Shown one piece after another: positions 35,406-44,761 of a stretch of DNA of 64,000 nt. Location of the stretch: the NCBI RefSeq assembly GCF_039537265.1, contig NZ_BAABAE010000001.1, forward strand, positions 1 through 64,000, read 5' to 3'. Numbering within the stretch: the first letter of the stretch is position 1; the number at the start of each line of letters is the position of its first letter. Below the pieces are notes generated by a model. It was given only the letters and a program-made list of their open reading frames with translations, made no database searches and was not told the DNA's origin. This stretch comes from Terrimesophilobacter bigeumensis (GTDB taxonomy: Bacteria > Actinomycetota > Actinomycetes > Actinomycetales > Microbacteriaceae). The position numbers were made by a program, and so were the translations under genes.

Positions 35406-37061
35406 TCAGCGGGGCGGCCGCGGAAGCGCCGCCTTGACCGCGCCCCGGGCGTTCCCGGCATCCGTTGTCGCCAGCGCGACCTGCGCCAGCATCCGGGCCT
35501 CCTCCATGCTGTAGCGCAGCAGGGTCGCCCGCACCTCCTTGAGCGCGTTCGGCACCATGGACAGGCTCGTGACACCGAGCCCGACGAGCACGACCGCGAG
35601 CAGGGGGTCGGATGCCGCCTCGCCGCACACGCTCAGCGGCTTCCCCGAGGCGGTCGCCGCGTCGCCGACCATGCCGATGAGCCGCAGCACCGACGGGTGC
35701 CAGGCATCCTGGTACGACGCGACGGCCCCGTTCTGGCGGTCAGCGGCGAGCGTGTACTGGGTGAGGTCGTTCGTCCCGATGCTCACGAAGTCGACGACGC
35801 CGAAGATCTGGTCGGCGACGATCGCGCTCGACGGCACCTCGATCATGACCCCGACCCTCGCTACGCCCGCCTCCCGGGCCATGGTGGCGAACCACTCGGC
35901 CTCGGTCGCGTCGGCGACCATGGGCGCCATGACCCAGAGGTCGGACGGGACCGCGGCCGCAGCGGCGGCGAGCGCCGTCAGCTGGTCGCGCATGAGCGGC
36001 TCGTGGTCGCGAACGGTCCGGATGCCGCGCACCCCGAGCGCCGGGTTCTCCTCCTTACCGAGCGGGAGGAAGGCGAGCGGCTTGTCGGCACCGGCGTCGA
36101 GGGTGCGCGCGACCGCCTTGCGGCCCTCCAGCGCCTCGAGGATCTCGCTGTAGCGGGCGATCTGCTCCTCGACAGTGGGAGCTTCGGTCTCCTCGAGGAA
36201 CATGAACTCCGTGCGCAGGAGTCCGACCCCTTCCGCCCCCTTGGCCACGGCATTCTGCACGTTCTCCACCGAGCCGACATTGGCCAGGAGCGGGACGGCG
36301 GTCCCGTCGGACATCCGGCCGGGCTCCCTGGCGTCGTCGTCATCGACCTCGTTCATCCGCGCGCGCACCTCGGCGACGCGCTCCTCGCTCGGGGAGCACT
36401 CGATGGTCCCCTCGGCCGCGTCGACGACGACCATCTCGTCCTCGGGGATGTCCTGCACGCCGGCCGCCGAGACGACCGCGACAAGACCCTTGGCTCGCGC
36501 CAGGATGGCCGTGTGAGCCGTCGGGCTGCCACCGGATGTCACGAGCGCGAGCACCCGGGTCAGGTCCAGTACGGCGGTGTCGGCCGGCGAAAGGTCCTCG
36601 GCCACGAGCACGAACGGCTCGTCGGAATCGGGGACATCCCCCGCCGACACCCCCATGATCGCCGCCACGGTCCGGCGGGAGACGTCCACGAGATCGCTCG
36701 CGCGCTCGGCCTGCGTGCCCCCGAGGGACTGGAGCATGGCGACGAACGTGCGGAAGGCCTGGGCCACCGCCCACTCGGCGGTCTTCTTCTGCGCGAGCTG
36801 CGCCTCGATGTCCTCCCAGACATCCGGGTCCCTGGCCATCATGGCCTGCGCGGTGAGCACGTCTGCGGCGTCTCCACCGGCCCGCTGCGCCCGCGCCTCG
36901 AGCTCGCCGGCCACCTGCTCGAGCGCGTCACGCGCCCTGGCGGTCTCCTCCTCCGTGGACAGCGTGGAGACGGTGTCGGTCGGCTCCGGCACGGCGGTGA
37001 ACATCCGCCGCACCGGACCGACGACCACGCCGAGACCGACACCGAGACCGTTGTACTTCAC
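35406..37061 (-). CDS. ptsI: PTS enzyme I (phosphoenolpyruvate-protein phosphotransferase)
   Basis: At 551 residues it is the normal length of EI. The phospho-His lies in GGSPTAHTAILARAKG near residue 190; the PEP-binding C-terminal domain has GLLRTEFMFLE, GTNDLTQYTLAADR and the active-site Cys in SVCGEAASDP. It passes phosphate from PEP to HPr, encoded 24 nt upstream. Its presence as last gene of a carbohydrate operon gives that operon a private phosphorelay. GTG 37061 is the start. Confidence 0.94.
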   Translation of the reverse strand: MKYNGLGVGLGVVVGPVRRMFTAVPEPTDTVSTLSTEEETARARDALEQVAGELEARAQRAGGDAADVLTAQAMMARDPDVWEDIEAQLAQKKTAEWAVAQAFRTFVAMLQSLGGTQAERASDLVDVSRRTVAAIMGVSAGDVPDSDEPFVLVAEDLSPADTAVLDLTRVLALVTSGGSPTAHTAILARAKGLVAVVSAAGVQDIPEDEMVVVDAAEGTIECSPSEERVAEVRARMNEVDDDDAREPGRMSDGTAVPLLANVGSVENVQNAVAKGAEGVGLLRTEFMFLEETEAPTVEEQIARYSEILEALEGRKAVARTLDAGADKPLAFLPLGKEENPALGVRGIRTVRDHEPLMRDQLTALAAAAAAVPSDLWVMAPMVADATEAEWFATMAREAGVARVGVMIEVPSSAIVADQIFGVVDFVSIGTNDLTQYTLAADRQNGAVASYQDAWHPSVLRLIGMVGDAATASGKPLSVCGEAASDPLLAVVLVGLGVTSLSMVPNALKEVRATLLRYSMEEARMLAQVALATTDAGNARGAVKAALPRPPR

Positions 37062-37085
37062 AGCGCTTCCCTGATCCGGAACCCC

Positions 37086-37397
37086 TTAGGGCTCCTCATG
37101 ATCGAGTTCCCTCGACACCAGGTCGGCCATCTGGCTCACGGACTCCCACGCGCCGTCCCCGGTCGCCTCCACCACGACGGGATCGCCGTGGCAGAAGTTC
37201 TGGGAGAGCACTTTGACGATGCTGCGGGCGTTGACCGCGGTGCCATCCGGCTTGCGGAGTGTGACCGGGGGCTCCAGCGTTCCGGCCAACGCGACCACCA
37301 TGGCCGCCGGCCGGGCGTGGAGCCCGGACTTCGATCCGACGATGACCTCCGCGCTGACGGCGGCGCCGTCTTCGACGAGTTCGATGCTGTTGTTCAC
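37086..37397 (-). CDS. ptsH: PTS phosphocarrier protein HPr
   Basis: The 103-residue protein has the phospho-His in SGLHARPAAM (His27), giving it about 12 extra N-terminal residues relative to typical HPr of 85-90. The regulatory-Ser region reads NARSIVKVLSQNF. GTG 37397 follows GGAGAGCC. It links EI to the IIA component encoded at the operon start. Confidence 0.92.
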   Translation of the reverse strand: MNNSIELVEDGAAVSAEVIVGSKSGLHARPAAMVVALAGTLEPPVTLRKPDGTAVNARSIVKVLSQNFCHGDPVVVEATGDGAWESVSQMADLVSRELDHEEP

Positions 37398-37407
37398 GGC
37401 TCTCCGT

Positions 37408-38892
37408 CTACTGGTTCCCCGGGGTGCTCCGGATGAAGATGTTCTTCGTCTGAAGATACTTCTCGATCCCGACGCCACCCAGCCCACTCGTCTTGTATCC
37501 CTGCGAGGGCGCCTGCAGACCGCCAGGGGCGAACCACTGGTTGACGTACACCTGGCCCGCCTGCAGCTCACGCGCAGCCTTCTCCGCACTGTCCACACTC
37601 GTCGTGAAGATGCCGGAGGCAAGGCCGTACCGCGTGTCGTTGGCGATGCTGAGCGCCTCGTCCAGGTCGTCCACCGGCGTGAGGGTCACGACCGGGCCGA
37701 AGACCTCCTCGCGTGCGATGGTGCAGCTGGGGTCCACGCCGCCGAAGACGGTGGGCGGAACGAACCAGCCTTCGCTGAGCGGACCCTCGGTGTACCGCTG
37801 GCCACCGGCGAGAAGCTCACCCTCGCCGCCTGCGATCGCACCATCGATGTAGCTCCAGACCTTGGAGTAGTGGTCCTCGCCGACGACCGGCCCCATCTCG
37901 GTGCTCTCGAGCAGCGGATCCCCGACGACGCGGGTCTTCGCCGCCTCGACGAGGCGAGCCGAGAACGCATCGTAGATGCCCCGCTGAACCAGGACCCGCG
38001 ACCCGCACACGCAGATCTGGCCCGAGTTCGAGAACGCGCCCATGGTGCTCCACATGACCGCCGTGTCCAGGTCCGCGTCGTCGAGCACGATGTTGGGGTT
38101 CTTGCCCCCCAGCTCGAGCGAGACGCGCTTGACCTGGGCCGCGGTGTCCTGGAGGATCCGTACGCCCGTCTCGATTCCGCCGGTCAGCGACACCATGGCG
38201 ACATCCGGATGCTTCACCAGCTGCGCGCCGACCTGCGACCCACGACCGTTGAGAACTGTCAGCACCCCGGGAGGGAGAACGTCGGCGATGAGCGAGGCGA
38301 GGTAGGAAAAGGACGCCGAGGCGAGCTCGGACGGCTTCATGATCGCCACGTTGCCTGCGGCAAGGATGGCGGCCATCCGCTGTACGCCGGTCCACAACGG
38401 CCCGTTCCACGGCAGGACCTCCAGCACGACGCCGTAGGGCTCGAGGCGGGCCCGGTGGCTCACCATCGGGTCGCCGACCTCGACACTGCGCCCACCGAGA
38501 TCCTGCGCGCGACCCGCGAAGTAGGCGAGCGCTGAGAGCGACACCGGCATGTCGCTGTAGCGCACCGCCGTCACCGGCTTGCCGATGTCGATGGCGTCGA
38601 GGAACTCGAAGTCCGCCGCGTGCTTCTCCATGATGTCGGCGATCTTGAGCAGGTACTTGCCCCGCTCGAAGCCGGTGAGTCCGGCCCAGCCGGCCGCCGC
38701 GCCGCGCGCGGTCGCGACGGCGCGCTCCACGAGCGCCTCATCGGCGACCGCGAACCGGCCGGCCACCCGGCGATCCCGCGACGACACGATGTCGGAGGTC
38801 TCGCCATCCGTGACCAGCTCTCCACCCACGAGCATGGGAAGCGTTCCGTCGAGAAGGTTCCAGCGCGGGTCGTTCGATGTTGCGGCTGACAT
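37408..38892 (-). CDS. NAD(P)-dependent aldehyde dehydrogenase
   Basis: A 494-residue enzyme with catalytic Glu in LELGGKNPNIV and catalytic Cys in FSNSGQICVCGSRV, plus the PWNGPLWTG and EEVFGPVV motifs of the superfamily. ATG 38892 overlaps the aldolase stop by 1 nt, so both act in one pathway, probably oxidising an aldehyde made by the aldolase to an acid. The substrate is not identifiable from sequence. Confidence 0.93.
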   Translation of the reverse strand: MSAATSNDPRWNLLDGTLPMLVGGELVTDGETSDIVSSRDRRVAGRFAVADEALVERAVATARGAAAGWAGLTGFERGKYLLKIADIMEKHAADFEFLDAIDIGKPVTAVRYSDMPVSLSALAYFAGRAQDLGGRSVEVGDPMVSHRARLEPYGVVLEVLPWNGPLWTGVQRMAAILAAGNVAIMKPSELASASFSYLASLIADVLPPGVLTVLNGRGSQVGAQLVKHPDVAMVSLTGGIETGVRILQDTAAQVKRVSLELGGKNPNIVLDDADLDTAVMWSTMGAFSNSGQICVCGSRVLVQRGIYDAFSARLVEAAKTRVVGDPLLESTEMGPVVGEDHYSKVWSYIDGAIAGGEGELLAGGQRYTEGPLSEGWFVPPTVFGGVDPSCTIAREEVFGPVVTLTPVDDLDEALSIANDTRYGLASGIFTTSVDSAEKAARELQAGQVYVNQWFAPGGLQAPSQGYKTSGLGGVGIEKYLQTKNIFIRSTPGNQ

Positions 38893-39644
38893 CACTTCGC
38901 CGCCGATACTGCCTGCTCGACGGTCGCGTTCTCGTGCAGGATCGCGTTGAGTCCGCGAACGACCCCACCGGGGTTCTTCGACGACCAGATGTTCGTCCCC
39001 ACCGCGACGCCCACGACGCCGCCGTGGTTGATGGCGTCCCAGATCGGCCCGTAGAACTCCTCGAGGGTGTCCTTCGCGTGGCCGCCGAGGATGATGACCG
39101 GCACGCCGGCGTAGTCGACGACCCTGCGCATCGACTTCGCGTCGCCCGTGTAGAACGTCTTGATCATGTCGGCTCCGGTCTCTGCGGCAACCCGAGCACC
39201 CGCGGCGATGATCTCGGGCGTGCGCATGTCGGACCGGGAGAATCCGCCCGGAACCGGCTCGGCCAGGTACGGCAGGCCGACGGCGGATGCCTGGGCTGCC
39301 AGGGCGGCGGACTGGTTCACCCAGTCCTCATCCGCGAACGGGTAGACCATGGCCTTGATGCCGTCCGCGCCGATCGCGAGCGCGCGGGCGACCGCCTCCG
39401 AAGCGAATGGTGCGCGGGTGTCGACGCTCACGACGACCGAGGACCGGCCGAACTCCTCGTCATAGCGCTGGGCCGATCCGATCGGAGAGAGGAACGCGTC
39501 CGCTCCCGCCGCGACGGAGTCGCTGATCGTCTTGCCGTAGTTCACGAGGCCATCGACCGGCTCCTGGAGGAAGGCCGTGTGGTCCATCGCGACCATCAAC
39601 ATGCGTCCGTCTGACCCGAAGATCTGCTTCATTCTGCGCTTCAT
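38892..39644 (-). CDS. DhnA/LsrF-type class I aldolase
   Basis: The 250-residue TIM-barrel protein has the Schiff-base Lys in GADMIKTFYTGD (Lys162), a catalytic AMDHTAF near residue 20, and phosphate-binding loops VIILGGHAKD and VGVAVGTNIW. The family includes DhnA fructose-bisphosphate aldolase and LsrF thiolase of AI-2 breakdown. A phosphorylated sugar made by the PTS is the likely substrate. AGGAGAACC precedes ATG 39644. A 72-nt gap with a stem-loop (39695-39717) separates it from the dehydrogenase gene. Confidence 0.9.
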   Translation of the reverse strand: MKRRMKQIFGSDGRMLMVAMDHTAFLQEPVDGLVNYGKTISDSVAAGADAFLSPIGSAQRYDEEFGRSSVVVSVDTRAPFASEAVARALAIGADGIKAMVYPFADEDWVNQSAALAAQASAVGLPYLAEPVPGGFSRSDMRTPEIIAAGARVAAETGADMIKTFYTGDAKSMRRVVDYAGVPVIILGGHAKDTLEEFYGPIWDAINHGGVVGVAVGTNIWSSKNPGGVVRGLNAILHENATVEQAVSAAK

Positions 39645-39716
39645 TATGTGGTTCTCCTGTTTCTTTCTTTGCTGTGATTGCGAAAGCGGTTGGTACGGCG
39701 GGTCGACGGTCCGCCG

Positions 39717-40778
39717 TCAGTTCTCGACGATGATGCGATAGGTGCCCGGCAGGATCGCCTCGTCGAGCGCACCGCTCAGGTTCGAGAGCGGATACCGGTT
39801 CTGGATGAGCGGGGTGAGGTCGACCTGCCCCTGACGGATGAGCTTGGCTGCGACGTAGAAGTCCTGCTTCTCGCTCGAGACGACGCCGATGACGCGACGC
39901 TCGTTGTTGTGCAGGTCGTTCGGCGCGACCTCGATCGGGGTCTCCGGATGTGCGGAGGCGAAGACCACGAAGGTCCCGCGCTCGGCGATCATCTGCATAC
40001 CCTGCTCGTTGGCGACCCGGTGCCCGATGGCCGCGATGACGATGTCCGCGCCGCGTCCGTCCGTCAGCTCCTTGACCACCGCGACCGGGTCCTGCTGGGA
40101 GGCGTCGATCGTGACGTCGGCGCCCATGGCCTTGGCCTTGGCGAGGCGACCGGCATCGACTTCGGAGACGATGACGCGTGCACCGCGCTTCTTCATCGCG
40201 ATGAGGTTCATGAGTCCCATGACGCCCGCACCGAGGATGACGACGTCCTGGCCGACCTCGGCACCGGAGAGCCGTGCGGCATGCAGCGCGCAGGAGAGCG
40301 GTTCGGCCAGGCATCCGATCTCCGCAGGTACCTCACCGATCGGGAAGAGGCCGTCCGCGGGGTGCACCTTCAGCTCGGAGAAGCCTCCCGGCCCCCAGCC
40401 CTCGTCGTACGCCACCGCACCGTCGTAGTGCTGGGCGCAGGCGCGATCCTTGCCGGTGTAGCACCAGTGGCAGCTGCCGCAGGCGGACCCGCCGAGGGCG
40501 ACCCGGTCGCCGACGGCGAGGGTCCCCCGGTATCCGGGGCCGAAGGAGACGATCGTCCCCGCGACCTCATGCCCGCCGATGAACGGGAACTTGTTGGACT
40601 GCGCACCGCTGTAGGTGCGCTGCTCCCAGGTGCAGATCGCCGTCGCCTCGATGCGGATGAGCGCCTCACCATAGTTCGGAGTCGGGGTGGGGATGTCGAC
40701 GAGTTCGACCTTCCCCACGCCGGTGATCGCGCCGGCCCGGAAGCTCGACTTCACATCAGTCTCTGCGGTGGTTGTCAT
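39717..40778 (-). CDS. Zinc-dependent medium-chain dehydrogenase (sorbitol/threonine dehydrogenase-like)
   Basis: A 353-residue MDR enzyme. Catalytic zinc ligands are Cys49 (AICTWEQ) and His70-Glu71 (GGHE); the structural zinc loop is CGSCHWCYTGKDRAC; the NAD site is VVILGAGVMGLM. It probably oxidises a hydroxyl of the PTS-imported phosphorylated polyol or sugar. ATG 40778 overlaps the EamA stop by 4 nt. Confidence 0.92.
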   Translation of the reverse strand: MTTTAETDVKSSFRAGAITGVGKVELVDIPTPTPNYGEALIRIEATAICTWEQRTYSGAQSNKFPFIGGHEVAGTIVSFGPGYRGTLAVGDRVALGGSACGSCHWCYTGKDRACAQHYDGAVAYDEGWGPGGFSELKVHPADGLFPIGEVPAEIGCLAEPLSCALHAARLSGAEVGQDVVILGAGVMGLMNLIAMKKRGARVIVSEVDAGRLAKAKAMGADVTIDASQQDPVAVVKELTDGRGADIVIAAIGHRVANEQGMQMIAERGTFVVFASAHPETPIEVAPNDLHNNERRVIGVVSSEKQDFYVAAKLIRQGQVDLTPLIQNRYPLSNLSGALDEAILPGTYRIIVEN

Positions 40779-41827
40779 GTGGTGCCTTCCTTCATCGAGG
40801 TGTACGCGTCCGCGCCCGGGATTGTCGCGGAATCAGCGTCGAGTACCGGTTCGACCGGCATCCCGGCGGGAGTCGCCGGAGGTCTGAGGGTGATGAGCAC
40901 CCCGAGGATGATGATTGCTGCGCCGACGATGACGGCGACGGCGATCTGCTCGTGGAAGACGATCCAGGCCACGAAGATGCCGAACACGATCACGAGGCTG
41001 CCGAGCGCGCTCACCGAGGTCACCGTCGTGTATCGCACGGCAAGGGTGACGGAGGCGAGGGCGACGGCGTTGACCGTGCCGGCCAGCAGAAGAATGAGGA
41101 TCTGGTGGGGGCTCAGTGCGCTGTACACCTCGCCCAGGCGGCCGCCGCTGCGGATGAGCACGGCGACGAGGAGGGCGATCACGCCTCCGAGGTTGGTCAA
41201 TGCCAACGCCGTAATGAAGGTGCGGGGGCGGCGCTGCACCGTGCGGCTGGCCGCGTTGCTGAGCATGTAGCAGACCCCGGCGCACATGCTCAGCACGAAG
41301 CCGAGGACGGCGAATCCGTCGATCTGGATGCTCGTGAAGCCGGGGATCGCGATGGTGGCGAGGCCGATCGCCACGATGCCGATGCCGATGAGCTGGCTGC
41401 GAGTGGGCGGTTCACGCAGCACGACGGCGGAGACGAGCGCGCTGCCGAGCACGATGCCGCCTTGGCTCGCCGCGGTCGCCACGGCAAGCCCCACCCAGTT
41501 GAGGCCGGTGAACAGGAACACGTTCCCGACCAGGAAGCTGATGACGCCAGCCGCCATGAGGAGGCCGACGAAGCGTGCTCCGATGAACTCCGGCGACCGG
41601 GGCCGGAGGGCCGGAGGCCGCAGCACGAGGAGTGCGGTCGTGGCAAGCACCAGGAGGGGGAGCTGCCGGATCAGCGAACCCGCGAAGGGGTCGACATCCG
41701 CGGCGACGGAACGCAGGAGTGCGTTCACCGTCGCGTAGGACGCTGCAGTCAGCACGGCGAGCAGGGCGCCGATACTGGCTGCGGAGCGGGTTTTCGCCCA
41801 CCCCGTCGCGGGTCGCTGATCCGACAT
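40775..41827 (-). CDS. EamA/DMT-superfamily transporter
   Basis: The 350-residue protein has ten membrane spans in two EamA repeats (ATVNALLRSVAAD..., and TVNAVALASVTLAVRYTTVT...). It sits in the middle of the PTS operon, 10 nt after IID and overlapping the dehydrogenase gene. EamA proteins often export metabolites, so it may release a product of the pathway; that is inference. Confidence 0.88.
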   Translation of the reverse strand: MSDQRPATGWAKTRSAASIGALLAVLTAASYATVNALLRSVAADVDPFAGSLIRQLPLLVLATTALLVLRPPALRPRSPEFIGARFVGLLMAAGVISFLVGNVFLFTGLNWVGLAVATAASQGGIVLGSALVSAVVLREPPTRSQLIGIGIVAIGLATIAIPGFTSIQIDGFAVLGFVLSMCAGVCYMLSNAASRTVQRRPRTFITALALTNLGGVIALLVAVLIRSGGRLGEVYSALSPHQILILLLAGTVNAVALASVTLAVRYTTVTSVSALGSLVIVFGIFVAWIVFHEQIAVAVIVGAAIIILGVLITLRPPATPAGMPVEPVLDADSATIPGADAYTSMKEGTT

Positions 41828-41837
41828 GATGGTTTCT

Positions 41838-42830
41838 CTACTCCCCTTCAGCCGGCGGAAGTGGATCCGCGCAGGGCCCGTAGGGCTGCAGGATCGACGA
41901 ACCACACGCGTCGGTGATGTACTGCGGCTGCGGACCCATGAACGGGATCGCACCCACGACGCACACGATGACGTAGATCACGAGGAGCTTGATCGGGTGC
42001 CAGCCGCGCTTGAGCAGCCACCAGGTGAGCACGACGAGAGCCAGCGGGAGCAGTCCCGGGAGGATCTTGTCGAGGACATCCTGCTGGATACGCACCGTCG
42101 TCTCGCCGGCCTGGACCGTCCATCCCACGTAGACCTTGACGAACTGAGCCGTCAGGCCGCCGAGGACGATGTTTCCGAGAACACTCGCTCCCAGGATCAC
42201 CTTGTCCATCAACCCCGACTTGAGCACGGAGGTGACGAACGATCGACCCTGCTTGTACCCCTGGGTGTACATGATGTACGTCACGCCGATGCTGAACACG
42301 GCGACGAGGATGAAGTACAGGATCGGGCCGAGCGGATTGCCGGTGATGCCGGTCAGATCCCCGCTCTGCTGAACCTGGGCGCCGAGACCGGTGATGCTGA
42401 TCCCGAGTGCGATGAGCAGCGGAACGACGATGCCCTGGCCGATCGTGTCACCGATGCCGGCCATCGGGCCCATGAGGCCCGTCTTGGTCGACGTGATGGC
42501 GTTGTCGGTGATCTCCTCGCCGTTGGCCTTCTGCTCCTCCATGGCGATCGTGACGCCGTGGATGACCGCACCGAAGTCCGGTGACGTGTTGAAGAACACG
42601 AGGTGGCGCTGGAGCGCTTCCCTGGTCTGCTCCTTGTCCCCGCCGTACAACCGCTTGATGATCGGCGTCATCGCGTGGGCGAATGCCGACGCCTGAAGCC
42701 GCTCGTAGTTGTAGTTGGAGTGGGAGAAGAACGTCCAGATCAGCCAGGACATCAGCAGATCTTTGCGGGTGATCCTCTTTTCGCCGCCTGCGGCGGTCGC
42801 ACCGCTGGTTGCGGTTTCCGTGGAGCTCAT
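41838..42830 (-). CDS. PTS mannose/fructose/sorbose-family IID component
   Basis: A 330-residue member of the EIID family, with N-terminal SWLIWTFFSHSNYNYERLQ and the IID signature GLMGPMAGIGDTIGQGI, then membrane spans to the C terminus. With IIC it forms the sugar channel. Its ATG overlaps the IIC stop by 4 nt. It is somewhat longer than typical IID (about 280), with an extra periplasm- or tail-facing C terminus containing two Cys. Confidence 0.93.
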   Translation of the reverse strand: MSSTETATSGATAAGGEKRITRKDLLMSWLIWTFFSHSNYNYERLQASAFAHAMTPIIKRLYGGDKEQTREALQRHLVFFNTSPDFGAVIHGVTIAMEEQKANGEEITDNAITSTKTGLMGPMAGIGDTIGQGIVVPLLIALGISITGLGAQVQQSGDLTGITGNPLGPILYFILVAVFSIGVTYIMYTQGYKQGRSFVTSVLKSGLMDKVILGASVLGNIVLGGLTAQFVKVYVGWTVQAGETTVRIQQDVLDKILPGLLPLALVVLTWWLLKRGWHPIKLLVIYVIVCVVGAIPFMGPQPQYITDACGSSILQPYGPCADPLPPAEGE

Positions 42831-43789
42831 CGTGCTGCCTCCGATTCTGCTGACTTGTCCGAGCGAAGCTTTTCGGACTTGGGTTTGCTGGCATTGCTCA
42901 CGCGGTCCCCGAGGAAGACCACGTGGAGGAAGGCGAGCGCGACACCGATGACGGCGAGCACCATGATCGACACCTCGTTACCGAGGACGACCATGACGAG
43001 GTAGCCCACGAAGAAGTAAGGAATCGCCGAGCCCAGGAAGATGAACTTCATGTTCATGGCGATGCCGATCGCGGGCAGGATGCCTCCGGCGATCGCGAGA
43101 CCGCCCAGCAGCCACACGGGGAATCCGTTGATCACATCACCGATGAAGCTTGCGCCGATGAAGACCGCGATGGTCACCGGCACGAAGGTGATGAGGAACA
43201 GCCACGCCTGCGGGTAGAGGATGTTCGCGCGAACGACCCCGCCGATGTCGGCTCGATCGGCCGCCCGGTCCGCCATGTGCATGAAGGCCGAGTCGACCGT
43301 CATCCTCGCGTTCCAGACCACCGTTCCGAGGAGCCCGATCGGGACTGCGATTGCAAGGGCCGCCCCGTAGTTGAGGCTTCCGGCGATCGCGATCGTCGTT
43401 CCGACCCATCCGGCCAGCCCGGGGTCACCCGGAATGGCGCCGCCGGCCGAGATGAAGCCGAGGTAGATGAGGTTGATGGCCGCACCGATGAGCGCGCCCT
43501 GTCCCGGGTCTCCGAGGATGACACCCACGAGCAGGCCCGCGACGAGCGGTCGGTTCAGCGTGTAGAAGCTGAGGCCGGCGATCCACGGGGACTGCGACAG
43601 GTAGTAGCCGAGTCCGATGAGGATCGACTGGAAGAGCGAGATCGTGACCGTTGTGGACGGCTCGACCTCCGTGAGCGTCATCGCCTGGACCGCTGTCGGG
43701 ATCCCGATGATGACCACAAGGGTAGATATCACCAGTGATATCTTCGCGCCGCGTGAAAGCCGACGCTCTCCCTTCGGATTCTTAACCAT
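42827..43789 (-). CDS. PTS mannose/sorbose-family IIC component
   Basis: The 320-residue polytopic permease has the EIIC hallmarks SFYTLNRPLVAGLLVGVILGDPGQGALIGAA (read as two adjacent segments) and GAIPGDPGLAGWVGT. It forms the translocation pathway with IID. It starts 2 nt after the IIB stop. A basic C-terminal tail (KPKSEKLRSDK) is cytoplasmic. Confidence 0.93.
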   Translation of the reverse strand: MVKNPKGERRLSRGAKISLVISTLVVIIGIPTAVQAMTLTEVEPSTTVTISLFQSILIGLGYYLSQSPWIAGLSFYTLNRPLVAGLLVGVILGDPGQGALIGAAINLIYLGFISAGGAIPGDPGLAGWVGTTIAIAGSLNYGAALAIAVPIGLLGTVVWNARMTVDSAFMHMADRAADRADIGGVVRANILYPQAWLFLITFVPVTIAVFIGASFIGDVINGFPVWLLGGLAIAGGILPAIGIAMNMKFIFLGSAIPYFFVGYLVMVVLGNEVSIMVLAVIGVALAFLHVVFLGDRVSNASKPKSEKLRSDKSAESEAAR

Positions 43790-43791
43790 GT

Positions 43792-44292
43792 TCAGACTCC
43801 ATTCGAGTTGGTTGCCGGAGGGGCAACTGATGAGAACGGAACCGCGCTGTCGTCCGCGACTATGCGGATCTCCACCTTGGTTCCCAGCCGTTCGAGTGCG
43901 TGCATCGCGTCGATTTCGGATGCGCTCGCTGAGATGTTGCGATACAGCTTCGAACGGTTTGACGCAGCACCCATTCCGCCGATGTTCAGCAACGGAATGG
44001 GCACTCCCTGCTCCACCATCCGCAGGACCGAGATGGGGCTTCGGACCAGCACGAAGGCGCGGTCGGACGATTCGGCGAGCTCCGTGATCCGGGCTGCTGC
44101 GTCGTCCACTGTGTAGACCTCGACCTCGACCCCGGCTGGGGCTGCGAGGACCAACACGTCTGAGAGGAACTCGTCGGCCGCCGTCTCGTCGTCAGCGACG
44201 ACGATGACGTCGGCCCCGAGGGCCCGATACCAGACGGCGATGACCTGACCATGGATCAGGCGATCGTCGACTCTTACCAGAGATAATGTCAT
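43792..44292 (-). CDS. PTS mannose/sorbose-family IIB component
   Basis: A 166-residue cytoplasmic IIB with the phospho-His in VRVDDRLIHGQVI (His14). It accepts phosphate from IIA and gives it to the sugar. It is followed closely by IIC. A small stem-loop carrying its AAGGAG sequence and a T-run lies just before the start at 44295-44314. Confidence 0.93.
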   Translation of the reverse strand: MTLSLVRVDDRLIHGQVIAVWYRALGADVIVVADDETAADEFLSDVLVLAAPAGVEVEVYTVDDAAARITELAESSDRAFVLVRSPISVLRMVEQGVPIPLLNIGGMGAASNRSKLYRNISASASEIDAMHALERLGTKVEIRIVADDSAVPFSSVAPPATNSNGV

Positions 44293-44294
44293 TT

Positions 44295-44314
44295 AAAAAG
44301 TGCCTCCTTGCACT
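44295..44314 (-). promoter_or_regulatory. Stem-loop with embedded Shine-Dalgarno between IIA and IIB
   Basis: On the minus strand AGTGC-AAGGAG-GCACT is followed by TTTTT and, shortly after, the IIB ATG at 44292. The Shine-Dalgarno is in the loop and the stem plus T-run looks like a weak terminator, so it may adjust expression between IIA and the rest of the operon. Confidence 0.5.
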
Positions 44315-44338
44315 GGGTGGTGTCCCGGGCCCGCTTGG

Positions 44339-44734
44339 TCAATCCAGCGGTCCGGGGTTCGTGTAGCGGATGACAGCGCCCGTCTCGGCGATGAGTTCAG
44401 CGGGGTCGACGCCGTCGACGGGGGTGGCCGAGAGCGCGAACTCCAGGAGCAGCGGAAGCGATGCCCCGGCGACGATCCAGCGCACGCTGCCGAGCTGGCC
44501 GGCCTTGGCGATGAGGTTGGCCACGTTGTCGGGGGTCCCGCCGGCGAGGTCGGTGAGGATGAGGTCGGCGGCCGAGTCCGCGAGGAGCTGCAGCATCCGG
44601 TCCCGGAGCTCCTGCGGCGTCTCCCCGGGGAAGAGGCCCAGAGAGGCGACATCCGGCAGTTCGCCACCGATCATCCGCGCGCTGCTCACCAACGCTTCAG
44701 GCAACTCTCCGTGACCTGCGACCAGAATCCTCAT
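44339..44734 (-). CDS. PTS mannose-family IIA component
   Basis: The 131-residue EIIA-Man-type protein has the phospho-His in LVAGHGELPEAL (His8) and conserved DLAGGTPDNVA. It takes phosphate from HPr. It is a free protein, not fused to IIB, and is the first gene of the ten-gene operon. Confidence 0.93.
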   Translation of the reverse strand: MRILVAGHGELPEALVSSARMIGGELPDVASLGLFPGETPQELRDRMLQLLADSAADLILTDLAGGTPDNVANLIAKAGQLGSVRWIVAGASLPLLLEFALSATPVDGVDPAELIAETGAVIRYTNPGPLD

Positions 44735-44761
44735 TGCTCCCGCTCACACCTCGTTGTATGC

